Source: Pseudomonas putida
GTDB lineage: Bacteria > Pseudomonadota > Gammaproteobacteria > Pseudomonadales > Pseudomonadaceae
DNA: 64,000 nucleotides
Reading direction: 5' to 3'
Assembly (NCBI RefSeq): GCF_004357765.1
Contig: NZ_SMTE01000014.1
Span: 62,001 to 126,000 of the forward strand
Below the pieces are notes generated by a model. That model was not told the DNA's origin, made no database searches, and worked only from the letters and a program-made list of their open reading frames with translations. The translations under genes were made by a program, and so were the position numbers. Below are positions 49,024 to 57,511 of this stretch, in pieces; positions within the stretch are counted from its first letter, which is position 1; the number at the start of each line of letters is the position of its first letter.

Positions 49024-50673
49024 TCAGGCCGCGGTCATTTCATCGAGCACCTTGCCTGATTCGAGCTTGAGCAGATGGTCGGCGCAATCGAAGTAACGGT
49101 CGTCGTGGGAAATCACGATGATGGTCTTGCCCATGGCCTTCAGGCTCGGTAGCAGTTCGCTGTAGAAAATGCGGCGGAACGTCGGGTCCTGGTCGGCGGC
49201 CCACTCGTCGAACACCAGTACCGGACGTTTCTCGGTCCAGGCCTGCAGCAGCGCCAGGCGCTTGCGTTGGCCGGTGGACAGATCGGTGGTGGAGAACTTG
49301 CCTTCCTTGATGTTCACCTTGTGGGAAATTTCCAGGCGTTGCAGGTATTGCTCAGCGTCCACCGGTACTTCTTCGTCGGCCTGGACCAGATCGTCGAACA
49401 GGAAGTAGTCGGAGAAGATGGTGGTGAACAACTGGCGGTAGTCGTCGTAGTGCTCGGGGGTGACCGGCTGGCCGTCCTGCAGGATGGCGCCTTGCTGCGG
49501 CACGTACAGGCCCAGCAGCAGCTTGATCAGGGTGGTCTTGCCACAACCATTCTCGCCAACGATGAACAGGATCTCGCCGCGCTTGACCTTGAGGTTGATC
49601 GGGCCGAGCTCGAATGGCGCGGTATCGGGCTGTCGCGGGTAGGTGTAGCGCACGTCGCGCAGTTCCAGGCTGTCGATGCTGGTGGGCGCCGGGCGGGTGT
49701 CGGCCAGCATCAGGTGCGGTTCCGGCGAGGAGAAGCGCGCCGACAGGTCGGCGATGCGTTTGAAGGCCACTTGGGCACGGCTGACGATGGGCAGGGTGCC
49801 GATCAGGTGCTCCAGCGGGCCTTTCATGTACAACAGCACCAGGATGAAGCCGCTGAGCGTGGCTTTGTCGGTGCTGGGCCACAGCGCCTGGAAGGCCAGG
49901 GCGACGCCGATGACGATGAAGAACAAGGTCGAGCCGAAGCCCTTGGCGATCACGAACAGTTTGATCGAGCGGACCTGGATGTCGCAGATGCGCTGGGTGG
50001 TGCCCTTGAGCTTGTCTTCGAACAGGCGCAGCCGACGGCTACGGTTGATGCGCAGTTCCTTGGCGCCCTCGGAGATGGCGCGGTACTGTTTCTGCAGTTC
50101 GTCCTCGTGTTCACGCGCTTCGAAGAAGCCCTTGATGCCACGGACCCGGGCCAGGTACTGCACGGCGCTGCCGATGAGCACGGCGACCACGGTGGTGAGG
50201 AACATCGGCAGCGACAGGTTGGCAAGGTAGGCCAGGCAACCCAGGGTAACGCTGAGCGAGACGGCCAGCGGGGCGAGGACGAAGGCGAAGTCGCTGATGG
50301 TGTCGACGTCGTGGGTCAGCACCGGGGTCAGCTTGTGGCTGCGGTAGCTCTCCAGTTGGTCGATGGGTGCCGACAGGATGCGCCGGCCCAGTTCGATACG
50401 CAGGCGGGCGATCACGTGCTGGCCCACGTAGTTGGTGCCGATGTCGGAGAGAATCGAGCCCACCAGGGCCATGACGCACAGTCCGCCGAAGGCCAGCAGC
50501 AGGCCCAGGTTGCCGGCGCTGTCGCTGTGCAGGCTGGCGTTGATGGTGGCCAGCAGTCCGGTGATACTCAGGCCGCCGAGGATTCCGAGCACGATGGATA
50601 TCATCAGGACGCCGCGCATGGGCTTGATAAGGCGCAGAAGTTCAATGAATGAGCTGCGTGGATGCATGGACAT
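49024..50673 (-). CDS. PvdE/SyrD-family ABC exporter of NRPS peptides
   Basis: A 549-residue fused membrane-plus-ATPase half-transporter of the cyclic-peptide exporter group (PvdE, SyrD). Residues 1-310 hold about six helices. The nucleotide-binding domain follows with Walker A GENGCGKTTL, signature LSTGQRKRLAL, Walker B VLVFDEWAADQDP and H-loop VISHDD; DEWAADQDPxFR is typical of the PvdE group. The ATG at 50673 has AAGGA eight bases upstream. It is the first gene of the minus-strand unit with fhuD-fhuB-fhuF, 62 bases from an iron-starvation-like box. It should move the lipopeptide or its precursor into the periplasm, as PvdE does for pyoverdine precursor. Confidence 0.92.
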   Translation of the reverse strand: MSMHPRSSFIELLRLIKPMRGVLMISIVLGILGGLSITGLLATINASLHSDSAGNLGLLLAFGGLCVMALVGSILSDIGTNYVGQHVIARLRIELGRRILSAPIDQLESYRSHKLTPVLTHDVDTISDFAFVLAPLAVSLSVTLGCLAYLANLSLPMFLTTVVAVLIGSAVQYLARVRGIKGFFEAREHEDELQKQYRAISEGAKELRINRSRRLRLFEDKLKGTTQRICDIQVRSIKLFVIAKGFGSTLFFIVIGVALAFQALWPSTDKATLSGFILVLLYMKGPLEHLIGTLPIVSRAQVAFKRIADLSARFSSPEPHLMLADTRPAPTSIDSLELRDVRYTYPRQPDTAPFELGPINLKVKRGEILFIVGENGCGKTTLIKLLLGLYVPQQGAILQDGQPVTPEHYDDYRQLFTTIFSDYFLFDDLVQADEEVPVDAEQYLQRLEISHKVNIKEGKFSTTDLSTGQRKRLALLQAWTEKRPVLVFDEWAADQDPTFRRIFYSELLPSLKAMGKTIIVISHDDRYFDCADHLLKLESGKVLDEMTAA

Positions 50674-50734
50674 CGTGGCAATCCTTAATTACGGGGCACC
50701 TAGGGGTGCCTATACGGGGGTCATCCTTAATAGG

Positions 50735-50759
50735 ACGAACGAGCCCCGCGAAAATTGAG
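50735..50759 (-). promoter_or_regulatory. PvdS-type iron-starvation box upstream of the exporter
   Basis: Read on the minus strand: CTCAAT, exactly 16 bases, then CGT. This has one mismatch to (C/G)TAAAT-N16-CGT. The -10 side is 61 bases from the exporter start at 50673, close to the 54-base distance at mbtH. It lies back to back with the perfect plus-strand box at 50762-50786. Confidence 0.6.
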
Positions 50760-50761
50760 AA

Positions 50762-50786
50762 CTAAATCGCGCCAGATGCGTTTCGT
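50762..50786 (+). promoter_or_regulatory. Perfect PvdS-type iron-starvation box upstream of the secreted lipase
   Basis: CTAAAT, exactly 16 bases, then CGT: an exact match to the PvdS consensus (C/G)TAAAT-N16-CGT. It ends 99 bases before the lipase ATG at 50886. It is the best iron-starvation box in the window. Confidence 0.8.
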
Positions 50787-50885
50787 CACACAAGAGCCCT
50801 CTGTAACTTCGTCAACCGCCTGTATTGCCTGCTGTCTGGGCTGTTGAGCCGGCACCGGGCAATGGGGCCGTAACAAGGAACCAAG

Positions 50886-52139
50886 ATGCATTGCACGAAA
50901 CTGGCAGTATTGATCGGGCTGGGCTTCGCCGGTATCGGCCTGACTGCGCCGGCACTGGCGACCCAGCAGGCGAGCCCTGTCCGGGGCACGCCGCTGAGCG
51001 TGACGACCCTCAAGCATTTCTCCCGCGCCGAGATCGAGAAACAGTTGGGTGAGCGCAAGGCTTACGTCGGCACCCCGCGCTGCGACGTGCGTCTGGTCGA
51101 GGTGGTGTACGCCACGGTCGGCGTGCACCAGGAGCCGGCCAAGGCTTCACAGATGCTGTTGCTGCCCGAGGGTGCCGATTGCCAGGGGCCGGCCCCCTTG
51201 CTGGGCTGGGCACGTGGCACCGAGACCCGCCGTGATTCAGCCCAGGCCGAGTTGTTGTTGGCCAATGGCAACAGCCCGTTGATGAGTTTCTTCGCCAGTC
51301 AGGGTTATATCGTCTCGGCCACCGATTATCTGGGCCTGGGCAAGTCGGATTATCCCTTCCACCCTTATTTGCACAGCGACTCCGAAGCCAGCGCGGTCAT
51401 CGATGCCTTGCGCGCCGCCCGGCGTGCCGGGGCGAGTCTGGGGGCCAGGTTTTCCGGCAAAGTGATGCTGGCTGGGTACTCCCAGGGTGGTCACGCGGCC
51501 ATGGCGGCGCAGCGCGCCATCGAGCGGGACGATGCCCGGGAGTTCGACCTGGTGGCCAGCGCGCCGATGTCCGGCCCCTATGCGTTGCAGCAGACCTTTC
51601 TCGATGCCTGGCCAAGTGGCTCGGCCAGTGGCAGCAATGCGCTGGCGCCGTACCTGTTCGCTTATGCCACGGTGAGCATGGAGAAAGTCTACGGCAACCT
51701 TTACCAGCGTCCCCAGGAGCTGTTCCAGCAGCCCTATGCCAGCGCTGTGGAGAGCCTTATGCCCGGCTCCGAGGGCATCTTCGAACTGGTCGGGCAGAAT
51801 CGCCTGCCCATGGACAAGCTGCGCCAGCCGGCCTTTACCCACGACTTCATGGCCAATGCCGACAACCCGTTGCGCCTGGCCCTGGCGCGCAACGACCTGC
51901 TCGACTGGAAGCCGCGCACGCCGACCGTGCTGTGTGGCGCACGGCGGGACACGGTGGTGGAGTTCAAGAATGCCCAGACCGCCAGCCGCGCTTTCGCCCG
52001 GCAGGGGGTGAAAGTGCCGGTGATCGATGTCGACGACGAGATGGCCGCCGATGTGGATGGGGTGCATGCGCACACCCAATGGGGCGTCTACCTGTGCCTG
52101 GGGGCGGTGCGCAGCGCCCTGCTCGATCCGGCGCGCTGA
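50886..52139 (+). CDS. Secreted lipase/esterase (LIP-type alpha/beta hydrolase)
   Basis: A 417-residue exported hydrolase. A signal peptide (MHCTKLAVLIGLGFAGIGLTAPALA) points to Sec export, with cleavage after ALA-TQQ. The alpha/beta-hydrolase core shows GYSQGG with nucleophile S199, preceded by ATDYLGLGKSDYPFHPY, typical of secretory LIP lipases. A VLCGARRDTVVEF segment near the acid residue and a late His (VHAHTQWG) complete the likely triad. It is the only plus-strand gene in the uptake block and converges on fhuC with one base between stops. A perfect iron-starvation box precedes it. It may act on the acyl chain or an ester bond of the siderophore outside the cytoplasm, or on external lipids; sequence does not decide. 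Confidence 0.86.
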   Translation: MHCTKLAVLIGLGFAGIGLTAPALATQQASPVRGTPLSVTTLKHFSRAEIEKQLGERKAYVGTPRCDVRLVEVVYATVGVHQEPAKASQMLLLPEGADCQGPAPLLGWARGTETRRDSAQAELLLANGNSPLMSFFASQGYIVSATDYLGLGKSDYPFHPYLHSDSEASAVIDALRAARRAGASLGARFSGKVMLAGYSQGGHAAMAAQRAIERDDAREFDLVASAPMSGPYALQQTFLDAWPSGSASGSNALAPYLFAYATVSMEKVYGNLYQRPQELFQQPYASAVESLMPGSEGIFELVGQNRLPMDKLRQPAFTHDFMANADNPLRLALARNDLLDWKPRTPTVLCGARRDTVVEFKNAQTASRAFARQGVKVPVIDVDDEMAADVDGVHAHTQWGVYLCLGAVRSALLDPAR

Positions 52140-52140
52140 G

Positions 52141-52908
52141 TCAACGCAGGTAGCTGATCGGCGCCTTGCCTTCGGGATGCGCCATCACCCCCATGGGAAT
52201 GCCGTAGATGGCCTGGAGCATCTCGGCGTTCATCAGTTCTGCCGGTGTGCCGCTGGCCAGCAGGCGGCCGCCGTGCAAGGCGATGAAGCGGTCGCAGTAG
52301 CGCGCGGTCATGTCGATGCTGTGCAGCACCAACAGGACGCCCAGGTCAAGCGCTTGGCTGAGTTCACGCACCAGGGCCAGCACTTCCACCTGGTGGGCCA
52401 CGTCCAGCGCCGAGATCGGTTCGTCGAGCAGCAGGTAGCGGCTGTTCTGGGCCAACAGCATGGCCAACCAGACCCGCTGGCGTTCGCCGCCGGAGAGGCT
52501 ATCGACCAGGCGTTCGGCGAACATCCGTGTGTCGGTCAGCTCCATGGCCCGCTCCACCTGGGCATGATCCTCGTCGCTGAAGCGGCCCAGGGCGCCATGC
52601 CAGGGGTAGCGGCCGTAGCGCACCAGTTCGCGGGCGGTGAGTCCATCTGCCGGCGGCAGGTGCTGGGGCAGGTAGGCCACCTGGCGGGCGAAGTCACGTT
52701 GCCCCCAACTCTGCAGCGGCTGGCCATCGAGCGAGATGTGCCCGGCGGTGGGTGCCTGCTGGCGCGCCAGCAACTTGAGCAGGGTGGACTTGCCCGAGCC
52801 GTTGTGGCCGATCAGGCCGACCATATGGCCGTGCTCGATGGTCAGGTCGAGTGGCTGGAGCAGGGTGCGTTCAGGCAGGCTGAAGCTGACGGCGTCGAGT
52901 GCGAACAT
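52141..52908 (-). CDS. fhuC: FhuC-like ATPase of the ferric-siderophore importer
   Basis: A 255-residue ABC ATPase. Walker A GHNGSGKSTL, Q-loop YLPQHLPP, the FhuC-typical RYPWHGALGRF, signature LSGGERQR, Walker B YLLLDEPISALD, and the ending YGIPMGVMAHPEGKAPISYL resemble E. coli FhuC closely. Instead of the usual VLHDINMAARYCD it has VLHSIDMTARYCD, with Ser after the H-loop His. The ATG at 52908 gives MFALDAVSF; a TTG at 52932 is an alternative, and neither has a strong ribosome site. It energises the FhuB-like permease. The gene is cut off from fhuD-fhuB by the exporter and a lipase gene in the opposite direction, and it has its own Fur box 50 bases upstream. Confidence 0.92.
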   Translation of the reverse strand: MFALDAVSFSLPERTLLQPLDLTIEHGHMVGLIGHNGSGKSTLLKLLARQQAPTAGHISLDGQPLQSWGQRDFARQVAYLPQHLPPADGLTARELVRYGRYPWHGALGRFSDEDHAQVERAMELTDTRMFAERLVDSLSGGERQRVWLAMLLAQNSRYLLLDEPISALDVAHQVEVLALVRELSQALDLGVLLVLHSIDMTARYCDRFIALHGGRLLASGTPAELMNAEMLQAIYGIPMGVMAHPEGKAPISYLR

Positions 52909-52957
52909 GGGGTGCGGTGCGTAGCGGCCCAAGGGAGGGCAACACCCTATACCAGCT

Positions 52958-52972
52958 TGATAATGATTATCA
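52958..52972 (-). promoter_or_regulatory. Fur box upstream of fhuC
   Basis: TGATAAT, one base, ATTATCA is a perfect 7-1-7 palindrome, the textbook Fur site. It lies 49-63 bases upstream of the fhuC ATG (minus strand). The ychF terminator lies on its other side, so fhuC is the only sensible target. fhuC is therefore expected to be shut off directly by iron-loaded Fur. Confidence 0.88.
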
Positions 52973-52997
52973 ACAATAAAGCGAGCTGGCCTGCCAG

Positions 52998-53036
52998 AAA
53001 AACAAAACCCCTTGAAGCGGTGGCCTCAAGGGGTTT
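52998..53036 (-). terminator. Intrinsic terminator of the ychF transcript
   Basis: Arms at 53005-53015 and 53026-53036 pair perfectly over 11 bases (AAACCCCTTGA and TCAAGGGGTTT) with a 10-base loop. On the minus strand the stem is followed by TTTTGTTTTT. It lies 19 bases after the ychF stop. Confidence 0.9.
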
Positions 53037-53054
53037 GGACTGACAGGTTTGGGC

Positions 53055-54155
53055 TCAGACGTTGAAACGGAAGTGCATCACGTCGCCATCCTTGACGATG
53101 TAGTCCTTGCCTTCCAGGCGCCATTTGCCGGCTTCCTTGGCTCCGCTTTCACCCTTGAACTGGATGAAGTCGTCATAGGCCACCACTTCGGCGCGGATGA
53201 AGCCTTTTTCGAAGTCGGTGTGGATGACACCCGCCGCCTGCGTCGCGGTCGCGCCTACGCGGACGGTCCATGCGCGGACTTCCTGCACGCCGGCGGTGAA
53301 GTAGGTCTGCAGGTTGAGCAGCTCGTAACCGGCGCGGATCACGCGGTTCAGGCCGGGCTCTTCCAGGCCGAGAGCCTCGAGGAACATGTCCTTCTCCTCG
53401 CCGTCGTCCAGCTCGGCGATTTCGGCTTCGATCTTGTTGCACACCGGTACCACCACCGCGCCTTCTTCCTCGGCAATGGCCTTGACTACGTCCAGGTGCG
53501 GGTTGTTGTCGAAGCCGTCTTCGGCGACGTTGGCAATGTACATCACCGGCTTGCTGGTCAGCAGGTGGAAGCCGCGGATGACCGCCTTGTCTTCGGCGCT
53601 CATGTTCTTCATCAGGCTGCGCGCGGGCTTGCCTTCGGTGAAGTGCGGGATCAGCTGTTCGAGGATGGCCTTTTGTGCCAGGGCTTCCTTGTCGCCGCCC
53701 TTGGCGTTGCGAGCGACCTTCTGCAGTTGTTTCTCGCAGCTGTCGAGGTCGGCGAAGATCAGCTCGAGGTCGATGATCTCGATGTCGCGCTTGGGGTCGA
53801 CGCTGTTGGAAACGTGGATCACGTTCTCGTCTTCGAAGCAGCGAACCACGTGGGCAATGGCATCGGTCTCGCGGATGTTGGCGAGGAACTTGTTGCCCAG
53901 GCCTTCACCTTTGGACGCACCGGCCACCAGACCTGCGATGTCGACGAACTCCATGGTGGTCGGCAGAATGCGGTTGGGTTTGACGATTTCCGCCAATGCT
54001 GCCAAACGGGCATCGGGCATCGGCACGATGCCGCTGTTAGGCTCGATGGTGCAGAAGGGGAAGTTCTCCGCCGCGATGCCAGACTTGGTCAGGGCGTTGA
54101 ACAGGGTGGACTTGCCGACGTTGGGCAGGCCGACGATGCCGCAATTGAAACCCAT
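53055..54155 (-). CDS. ychF: YchF, Obg-like ribosome-associated ATPase
   Basis: A 366-residue cytoplasmic P-loop protein, the usual family length. It has [14 protein letters not shown] (G1) near residues 8-21, the [17 protein letters not shown] segment (G3 region), and a C-terminal TGS domain ending [11 protein letters not shown]. YchF binds and hydrolyses ATP and associates with ribosomes. The ATG at 54155 has GAGAGGGG upstream; the open frame continues upstream only as shadow of pth. It follows pth on the minus strand with 22 bases between, the common Pseudomonas and enterobacterial pth-ychF pair, and ends in a strong terminator. Confidence 0.97.
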   Translation of the reverse strand: MGFNCGIVGLPNVGKSTLFNALTKSGIAAENFPFCTIEPNSGIVPMPDARLAALAEIVKPNRILPTTMEFVDIAGLVAGASKGEGLGNKFLANIRETDAIAHVVRCFEDENVIHVSNSVDPKRDIEIIDLELIFADLDSCEKQLQKVARNAKGGDKEALAQKAILEQLIPHFTEGKPARSLMKNMSAEDKAVIRGFHLLTSKPVMYIANVAEDGFDNNPHLDVVKAIAEEEGAVVVPVCNKIEAEIAELDDGEEKDMFLEALGLEEPGLNRVIRAGYELLNLQTYFTAGVQEVRAWTVRVGATATQAAGVIHTDFEKGFIRAEVVAYDDFIQFKGESGAKEAGKWRLEGKDYIVKDGDVMHFRFNV

Positions 54156-54177
54156 GGGTATTCCCCTCTCTAGGAAA

Positions 54178-54762
54178 TCAGGCCTTCTGGCTGTGCAGCT
54201 CACGCATGGCCTTGGCGAAGTCGCCGGCCAGCACGTCCGGCAGCACGCCGAGGGCAAAATCGATGCTGGCGTCGAGCTTCTCCTGCTCGGCGCGTGGCGC
54301 GCGGCCCAGGACGAAGTTGGAGACCAGTTTGGCGTCGCCCGGGTGGCCGATGCCAAGCCGCAGGCGGTAAAAGTCGTTCTGGTTGCCGAGCTGCGCGATG
54401 ATGTCGCGCAGGCCGTTGTGCCCCCCATGGCCGCCGCCGCGCTTGAGCTTGGCAACGCCCGGAGGCAGGTCGAGTTCGTCGTGCGCCACCAGGATCGCTT
54501 CCGGCTTGATGCGGAAGAAATTGGCCAATGCCGCCACGGACTGGCCGCTGCGGTTCATGTAGGTGGTGGGGATGAGCAGGCGAACATCGTTGCCCTGATG
54601 GCTGAATTTCGCCGTCAGGCCAAAATACTTTTTGTCAGCGGTCAGCGAAACGCGCTGGGCGCTGGCGATGCGTTCTACGAAAAGAGCCCCTGCGTTATGC
54701 CGGGTCTGTTCGTATTCGGGGCCGGGGTTACCCAGGCCGACGATCAACTGGATGGCGGTCAC
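54178..54762 (-). CDS. pth: Peptidyl-tRNA hydrolase
   Basis: A 194-residue enzyme that cleaves peptidyl-tRNA released from stalled ribosomes. It shows the N-terminal [20 protein letters not shown] with N12 and catalytic H22, the TYMNRSG motif, HDELDLPPG and [11 protein letters not shown]. The start is a GTG at 54762 with AAGGAAGAG upstream, which gives the standard length; the open frame beyond is rplY spacer. Its 81-base gap to rplY shows no terminator, so co-transcription is likely. Confidence 0.97.
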   Translation of the reverse strand: MTAIQLIVGLGNPGPEYEQTRHNAGALFVERIASAQRVSLTADKKYFGLTAKFSHQGNDVRLLIPTTYMNRSGQSVAALANFFRIKPEAILVAHDELDLPPGVAKLKRGGGHGGHNGLRDIIAQLGNQNDFYRLRLGIGHPGDAKLVSNFVLGRAPRAEQEKLDASIDFALGVLPDVLAGDFAKAMRELHSQKA

Positions 54763-54843
54763 GTCAGGGGCTCTTCCTTGGAGTTGGTGGGGTACAGGGC
54801 GCGGGGCGCACTGTAACCCGATCAACACCGGCGCGCGAGTGGA

Positions 54844-55443
54844 TTACTCGGCAGCGCCTTCGTCAGCAGCTTCGGCAGCAACGCGCGGAGCGTGAACGTT
54901 GGCAACAGCTTTGTCATCACCGTGGGCCAGAGCGACGAACTCTACGCCTTTCGGAGCTTTCAGGTCCGACAGGTGGATGATGGTGCCGATTTCAGCCTTG
55001 GCCAGGTCGACTTCGATGAACTCTGGCAGGTCTTTGGCTTCGCAGGAAACTTCGATCTCGGACTCGACGTGGGAGATCTCGCCGCCTTTCTTGACCGGGG
55101 CTTCTTCGTTGATGAAGTGAACCGGTACCTTGGCGGTCAGCTTCTGGCCAGCGACGACGCGAACGAAGTCGGCGTGCATGATGAAGCCTTTGGCTGGGTG
55201 GCGCTGCAGAGCCTTGACCACTACGTCTTGCTTGGTGCCGTCGACGTTCAGCTGCAGAACGTGGCTGAAGGCAGCTTCGTCTTCGAACAGCTTGGTGATC
55301 TCCTTGGCCAGGATGGTCAGGGACTGAGCGTCCTTGTTACCACCGTAGACAACGGCTGGGATGTGAGCGGAGTGACGCAGGCGGCGGCTCGCACCTTTCC
55401 CCAGGTCAGTACGCGCTTGGGCGTTCAGGGTGAAATCAGTCAT
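54844..55443 (-). CDS. rplY: 50S ribosomal protein L25 (CTC/TL5 type)
   Basis: A 199-residue long-form L25 that binds 5S rRNA in the large ribosomal subunit. It has the N-terminal L25 domain ([34 protein letters not shown]), then the beta-rich TL5 domain ([29 protein letters not shown]) and an acidic Ala/Glu tail. The start at 55443 is preceded by GGAGAAACAAA. It lies between prs and pth, its usual place. Confidence 0.97.
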   Translation of the reverse strand: MTDFTLNAQARTDLGKGASRRLRHSAHIPAVVYGGNKDAQSLTILAKEITKLFEDEAAFSHVLQLNVDGTKQDVVVKALQRHPAKGFIMHADFVRVVAGQKLTAKVPVHFINEEAPVKKGGEISHVESEIEVSCEAKDLPEFIEVDLAKAEIGTIIHLSDLKAPKGVEFVALAHGDDKAVANVHAPRVAAEAADEGAAE

Positions 55444-55501
55444 TTTGTTTCTCCAAAATAGCCCCCCGAGGGCGTTTGCGACCAGCGCCAACGGGGATGG
55501 C

Positions 55502-55537
55502 AAAAAAGCCCCGCCCCAACACATGCTGGGGCGGGGC
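55502..55537 (-). terminator. Intrinsic terminator after prs
   Basis: GCCCCGCCCCA (55508-55518) and TGGGGCGGGGC (55527-55537) form an 11-bp GC-rich stem with an 8-base loop. On the minus strand six T follow (55507-55502). It sits 24 bases after the prs stop and before rplY, so rplY-pth-ychF probably has its own promoter or depends on partial read-through. Confidence 0.88.
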
Positions 55538-55561
55538 GCTTTTCGTCAACGCGTGTTCCGC

Positions 55562-56503
55562 TTAGCGGAACATCGCGCTGATCGATTCTTCGTTGCTGAT
55601 GCGGCGGACCGCTTCAGCCACAACCGGTGCGATATCCAGCTGGCGGATACGGTCACAGGCTTGAGCAGCGGCGGACAGTGGAACGGTGTTGGTCACCACC
55701 AGCTCGTCCAGTACCGACTTCTCGATGTTCTCGATCGCGCGGCCCGACAGGACAGGGTGCGTGCAGTAGGCGTAAACCTTCGCAGCGCCGTGCTCTTTCA
55801 GGGCTTTGGCCGCGTGGCACAGGGTGCCGGCGGTGTCGACCATATCGTCTACCAGGATGCAGGTGCGTCCTTCGACGTCGCCGATGATGTGCATCACTTC
55901 GGAGTGATTGGCCTTTTCACGGCGTTTGTCGATGATACCCAGATCGACACCCAGGGACTTGGCGACGGCACGTGCGCGCACGACACCACCGATGTCCGGG
56001 GAGACGATCATCAGGTTCTCGAAACGCTGGTCTTCGATGTCGTCGACGAGTACGGGCGAACCGTAGATGTTATCGACGGGGATATCGAAGAAGCCTTGGA
56101 TCTGGTCAGCGTGCAGGTCGACGGTGAGTACACGGTCGATACCTACGACAGTGAGCATGTCAGCGACGACTTTGGCGCTGATGGCTACACGTGCCGAACG
56201 CGGACGGCGGTCCTGGCGGGCGTATCCGAAGTAAGGAATCACGGCGGTGATTCGGGATGCTGAGGAGCGGCGGAAGGCGTCGGCCATCACTACCAGTTCC
56301 ATCAGGTTATCGTTGGTCGGGGCGCAGGTCGGCTGAATAATGAAGACGTCTTTACCGCGAACGTTTTCATTGATCTCAGTGCTGATCTCACCGTCGGAGA
56401 ATTTACCGACAGAGACGTCACCGAGTGGGATATGCAGCTGACGTACGACACGCCGAGCCAGATCGGGGTTAGCGTTCCCCGTAAAGACCATCATCTTGGA
56501 CAC
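55562..56503 (-). CDS. prs: Ribose-phosphate pyrophosphokinase (PRPP synthase)
   Basis: A 313-residue enzyme making PRPP from ribose 5-phosphate and ATP, the precursor for nucleotides, histidine, tryptophan and NAD. The sequence shows [40 protein letters not shown], the [18 protein letters not shown] region and the PRPP loop [14 protein letters not shown]. The start is a GTG at 56503 (encoding fMet-SKMMVF), the accepted Pseudomonas start; ATG codons at 56494 and 56491 are internal. It lies just after tRNA-Gln on the same strand. Confidence 0.97.
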   Translation of the reverse strand: MSKMMVFTGNANPDLARRVVRQLHIPLGDVSVGKFSDGEISTEINENVRGKDVFIIQPTCAPTNDNLMELVVMADAFRRSSASRITAVIPYFGYARQDRRPRSARVAISAKVVADMLTVVGIDRVLTVDLHADQIQGFFDIPVDNIYGSPVLVDDIEDQRFENLMIVSPDIGGVVRARAVAKSLGVDLGIIDKRREKANHSEVMHIIGDVEGRTCILVDDMVDTAGTLCHAAKALKEHGAAKVYAYCTHPVLSGRAIENIEKSVLDELVVTNTVPLSAAAQACDRIRQLDIAPVVAEAVRRISNEESISAMFR

Positions 56504-56551
56504 GCGCAGTACCTGAAGGCTGAGGGTATACCTGGATGAGTATAAGGAAAA

Positions 56552-56626
56552 TGGCAGGGGCGGCTGGATTCGAACCAACGCATGGCAGGATCAAAACCTG
56601 CTGCCTTACCGCTTGGCGACGCCCCT
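56552..56626 (-). tRNA. tRNA-Gln (anticodon TTG), CCA encoded
   Basis: On the minus strand, acceptor arms AGGGGCG (56626-56620) and CGCCCCT (56562-56556) pair over 7 bp, followed by discriminator G and an encoded CCA (56554-56552). The T arm contains GGTTCGAATCC. The anticodon loop TTTTGAT carries TTG, flanked by a CAGG/CCTG stem. Total 75 nt. It lies between ispE and prs, as in many gammaproteobacteria. Confidence 0.97.
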
Positions 56627-56646
56627 GTATCTGTTGCTGCGAACTC

Positions 56647-57507
56647 TTATGAGCTCGACTTCTTGATCAGACTTTGCAGCTTGCGATGCAACATCGAAAC
56701 ATTGCTTCCTTTCGCCACAAACCCTGCTTGGGTCGCTGAAAGAAGGGCCAGAACTTTATCAGCTTCGGCTTTGCTTGGGAAGGCCCCAAACACGCAACTT
56801 CCAGTGCCGGTCAATCGAGCATCTGTGAATTTTCCCAGTAAATTCAACGCATTGCGAACTTCCGGGTAACTCTGCTCTACCACCGGTTGGCAGTCATTTC
56901 GACTGTTTCCCTCGGGAACGGGGCGCATCTTAAGGGGGAGGGAATCACGTGTCAACTGCGGATGTGAAAAAATTTCTACAGTGCTGACAGACACTTGCGG
57001 CACCAGCACGACATACCAGGGCTCGGCCGGGTCGACCGGGGTCAGTTGCTCGCCGACACCCTGGGCGAATGCCGCATGGCCGCGCACGAACACCGGCACG
57101 TCGGCACCCAGGGTCAGGCCCAGGGCTGCCAGGCGGTCTTCGTCCCAGTCCAATTGCCACAGATGGGCCAGGCCCAGCAGAGTGGTGGCGGCGTCCGAGC
57201 TGCCACCGCCGATACCGCCGCCCATGGGCAGCACCTTGGTCAGCCAGATGTCGGCACCCAGCTGTGTGCCGGACTGTTCCTGCAGCTTGCGCGCAGCGCG
57301 CACGATCAGGTTGCTGTCGTGGGGGACCGCTTCGATCTCGGTGTGCAGGCGAATCACACCGTCCTCGCGCAGGGCGAAACGCAGCTCGTCGCCATGGTCG
57401 AGAAACTGGAACACGGTTTCCAGCTCATGGTAGCCATCGGCGCGACGGCCGATGATGTGCAACCACAGGTTGAGCTTGGCCGGGGCGGGCAGGGTCAGCG
57501 TCTGCAT
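56647..57507 (-). CDS. ispE: 4-diphosphocytidyl-2-C-methyl-D-erythritol kinase
   Basis: A 286-residue GHMP-family kinase of the MEP isoprenoid pathway that phosphorylates CDP-methylerythritol with ATP. It has N-terminal [32 protein letters not shown], the ATP-binding [14 protein letters not shown] loop and GADVPVF, with C-terminal [12 protein letters not shown]. The start ATG at 57507 is 4 bases after the lolB stop, so it is co-transcribed with lolB and the TPR lipoprotein gene. Confidence 0.97.
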   Translation of the reverse strand: MQTLTLPAPAKLNLWLHIIGRRADGYHELETVFQFLDHGDELRFALREDGVIRLHTEIEAVPHDSNLIVRAARKLQEQSGTQLGADIWLTKVLPMGGGIGGGSSDAATTLLGLAHLWQLDWDEDRLAALGLTLGADVPVFVRGHAAFAQGVGEQLTPVDPAEPWYVVLVPQVSVSTVEIFSHPQLTRDSLPLKMRPVPEGNSRNDCQPVVEQSYPEVRNALNLLGKFTDARLTGTGSCVFGAFPSKAEADKVLALLSATQAGFVAKGSNVSMLHRKLQSLIKKSSS

Positions 57508-57511
57508 GGAA

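Noticed and set aside
49267-50652. Long plus-strand open frame opposite the exporter
   Set aside because: Low-complexity Gln/Gly/Asp/Val composition typical of an antisense shadow; the exporter has complete ABC motifs.
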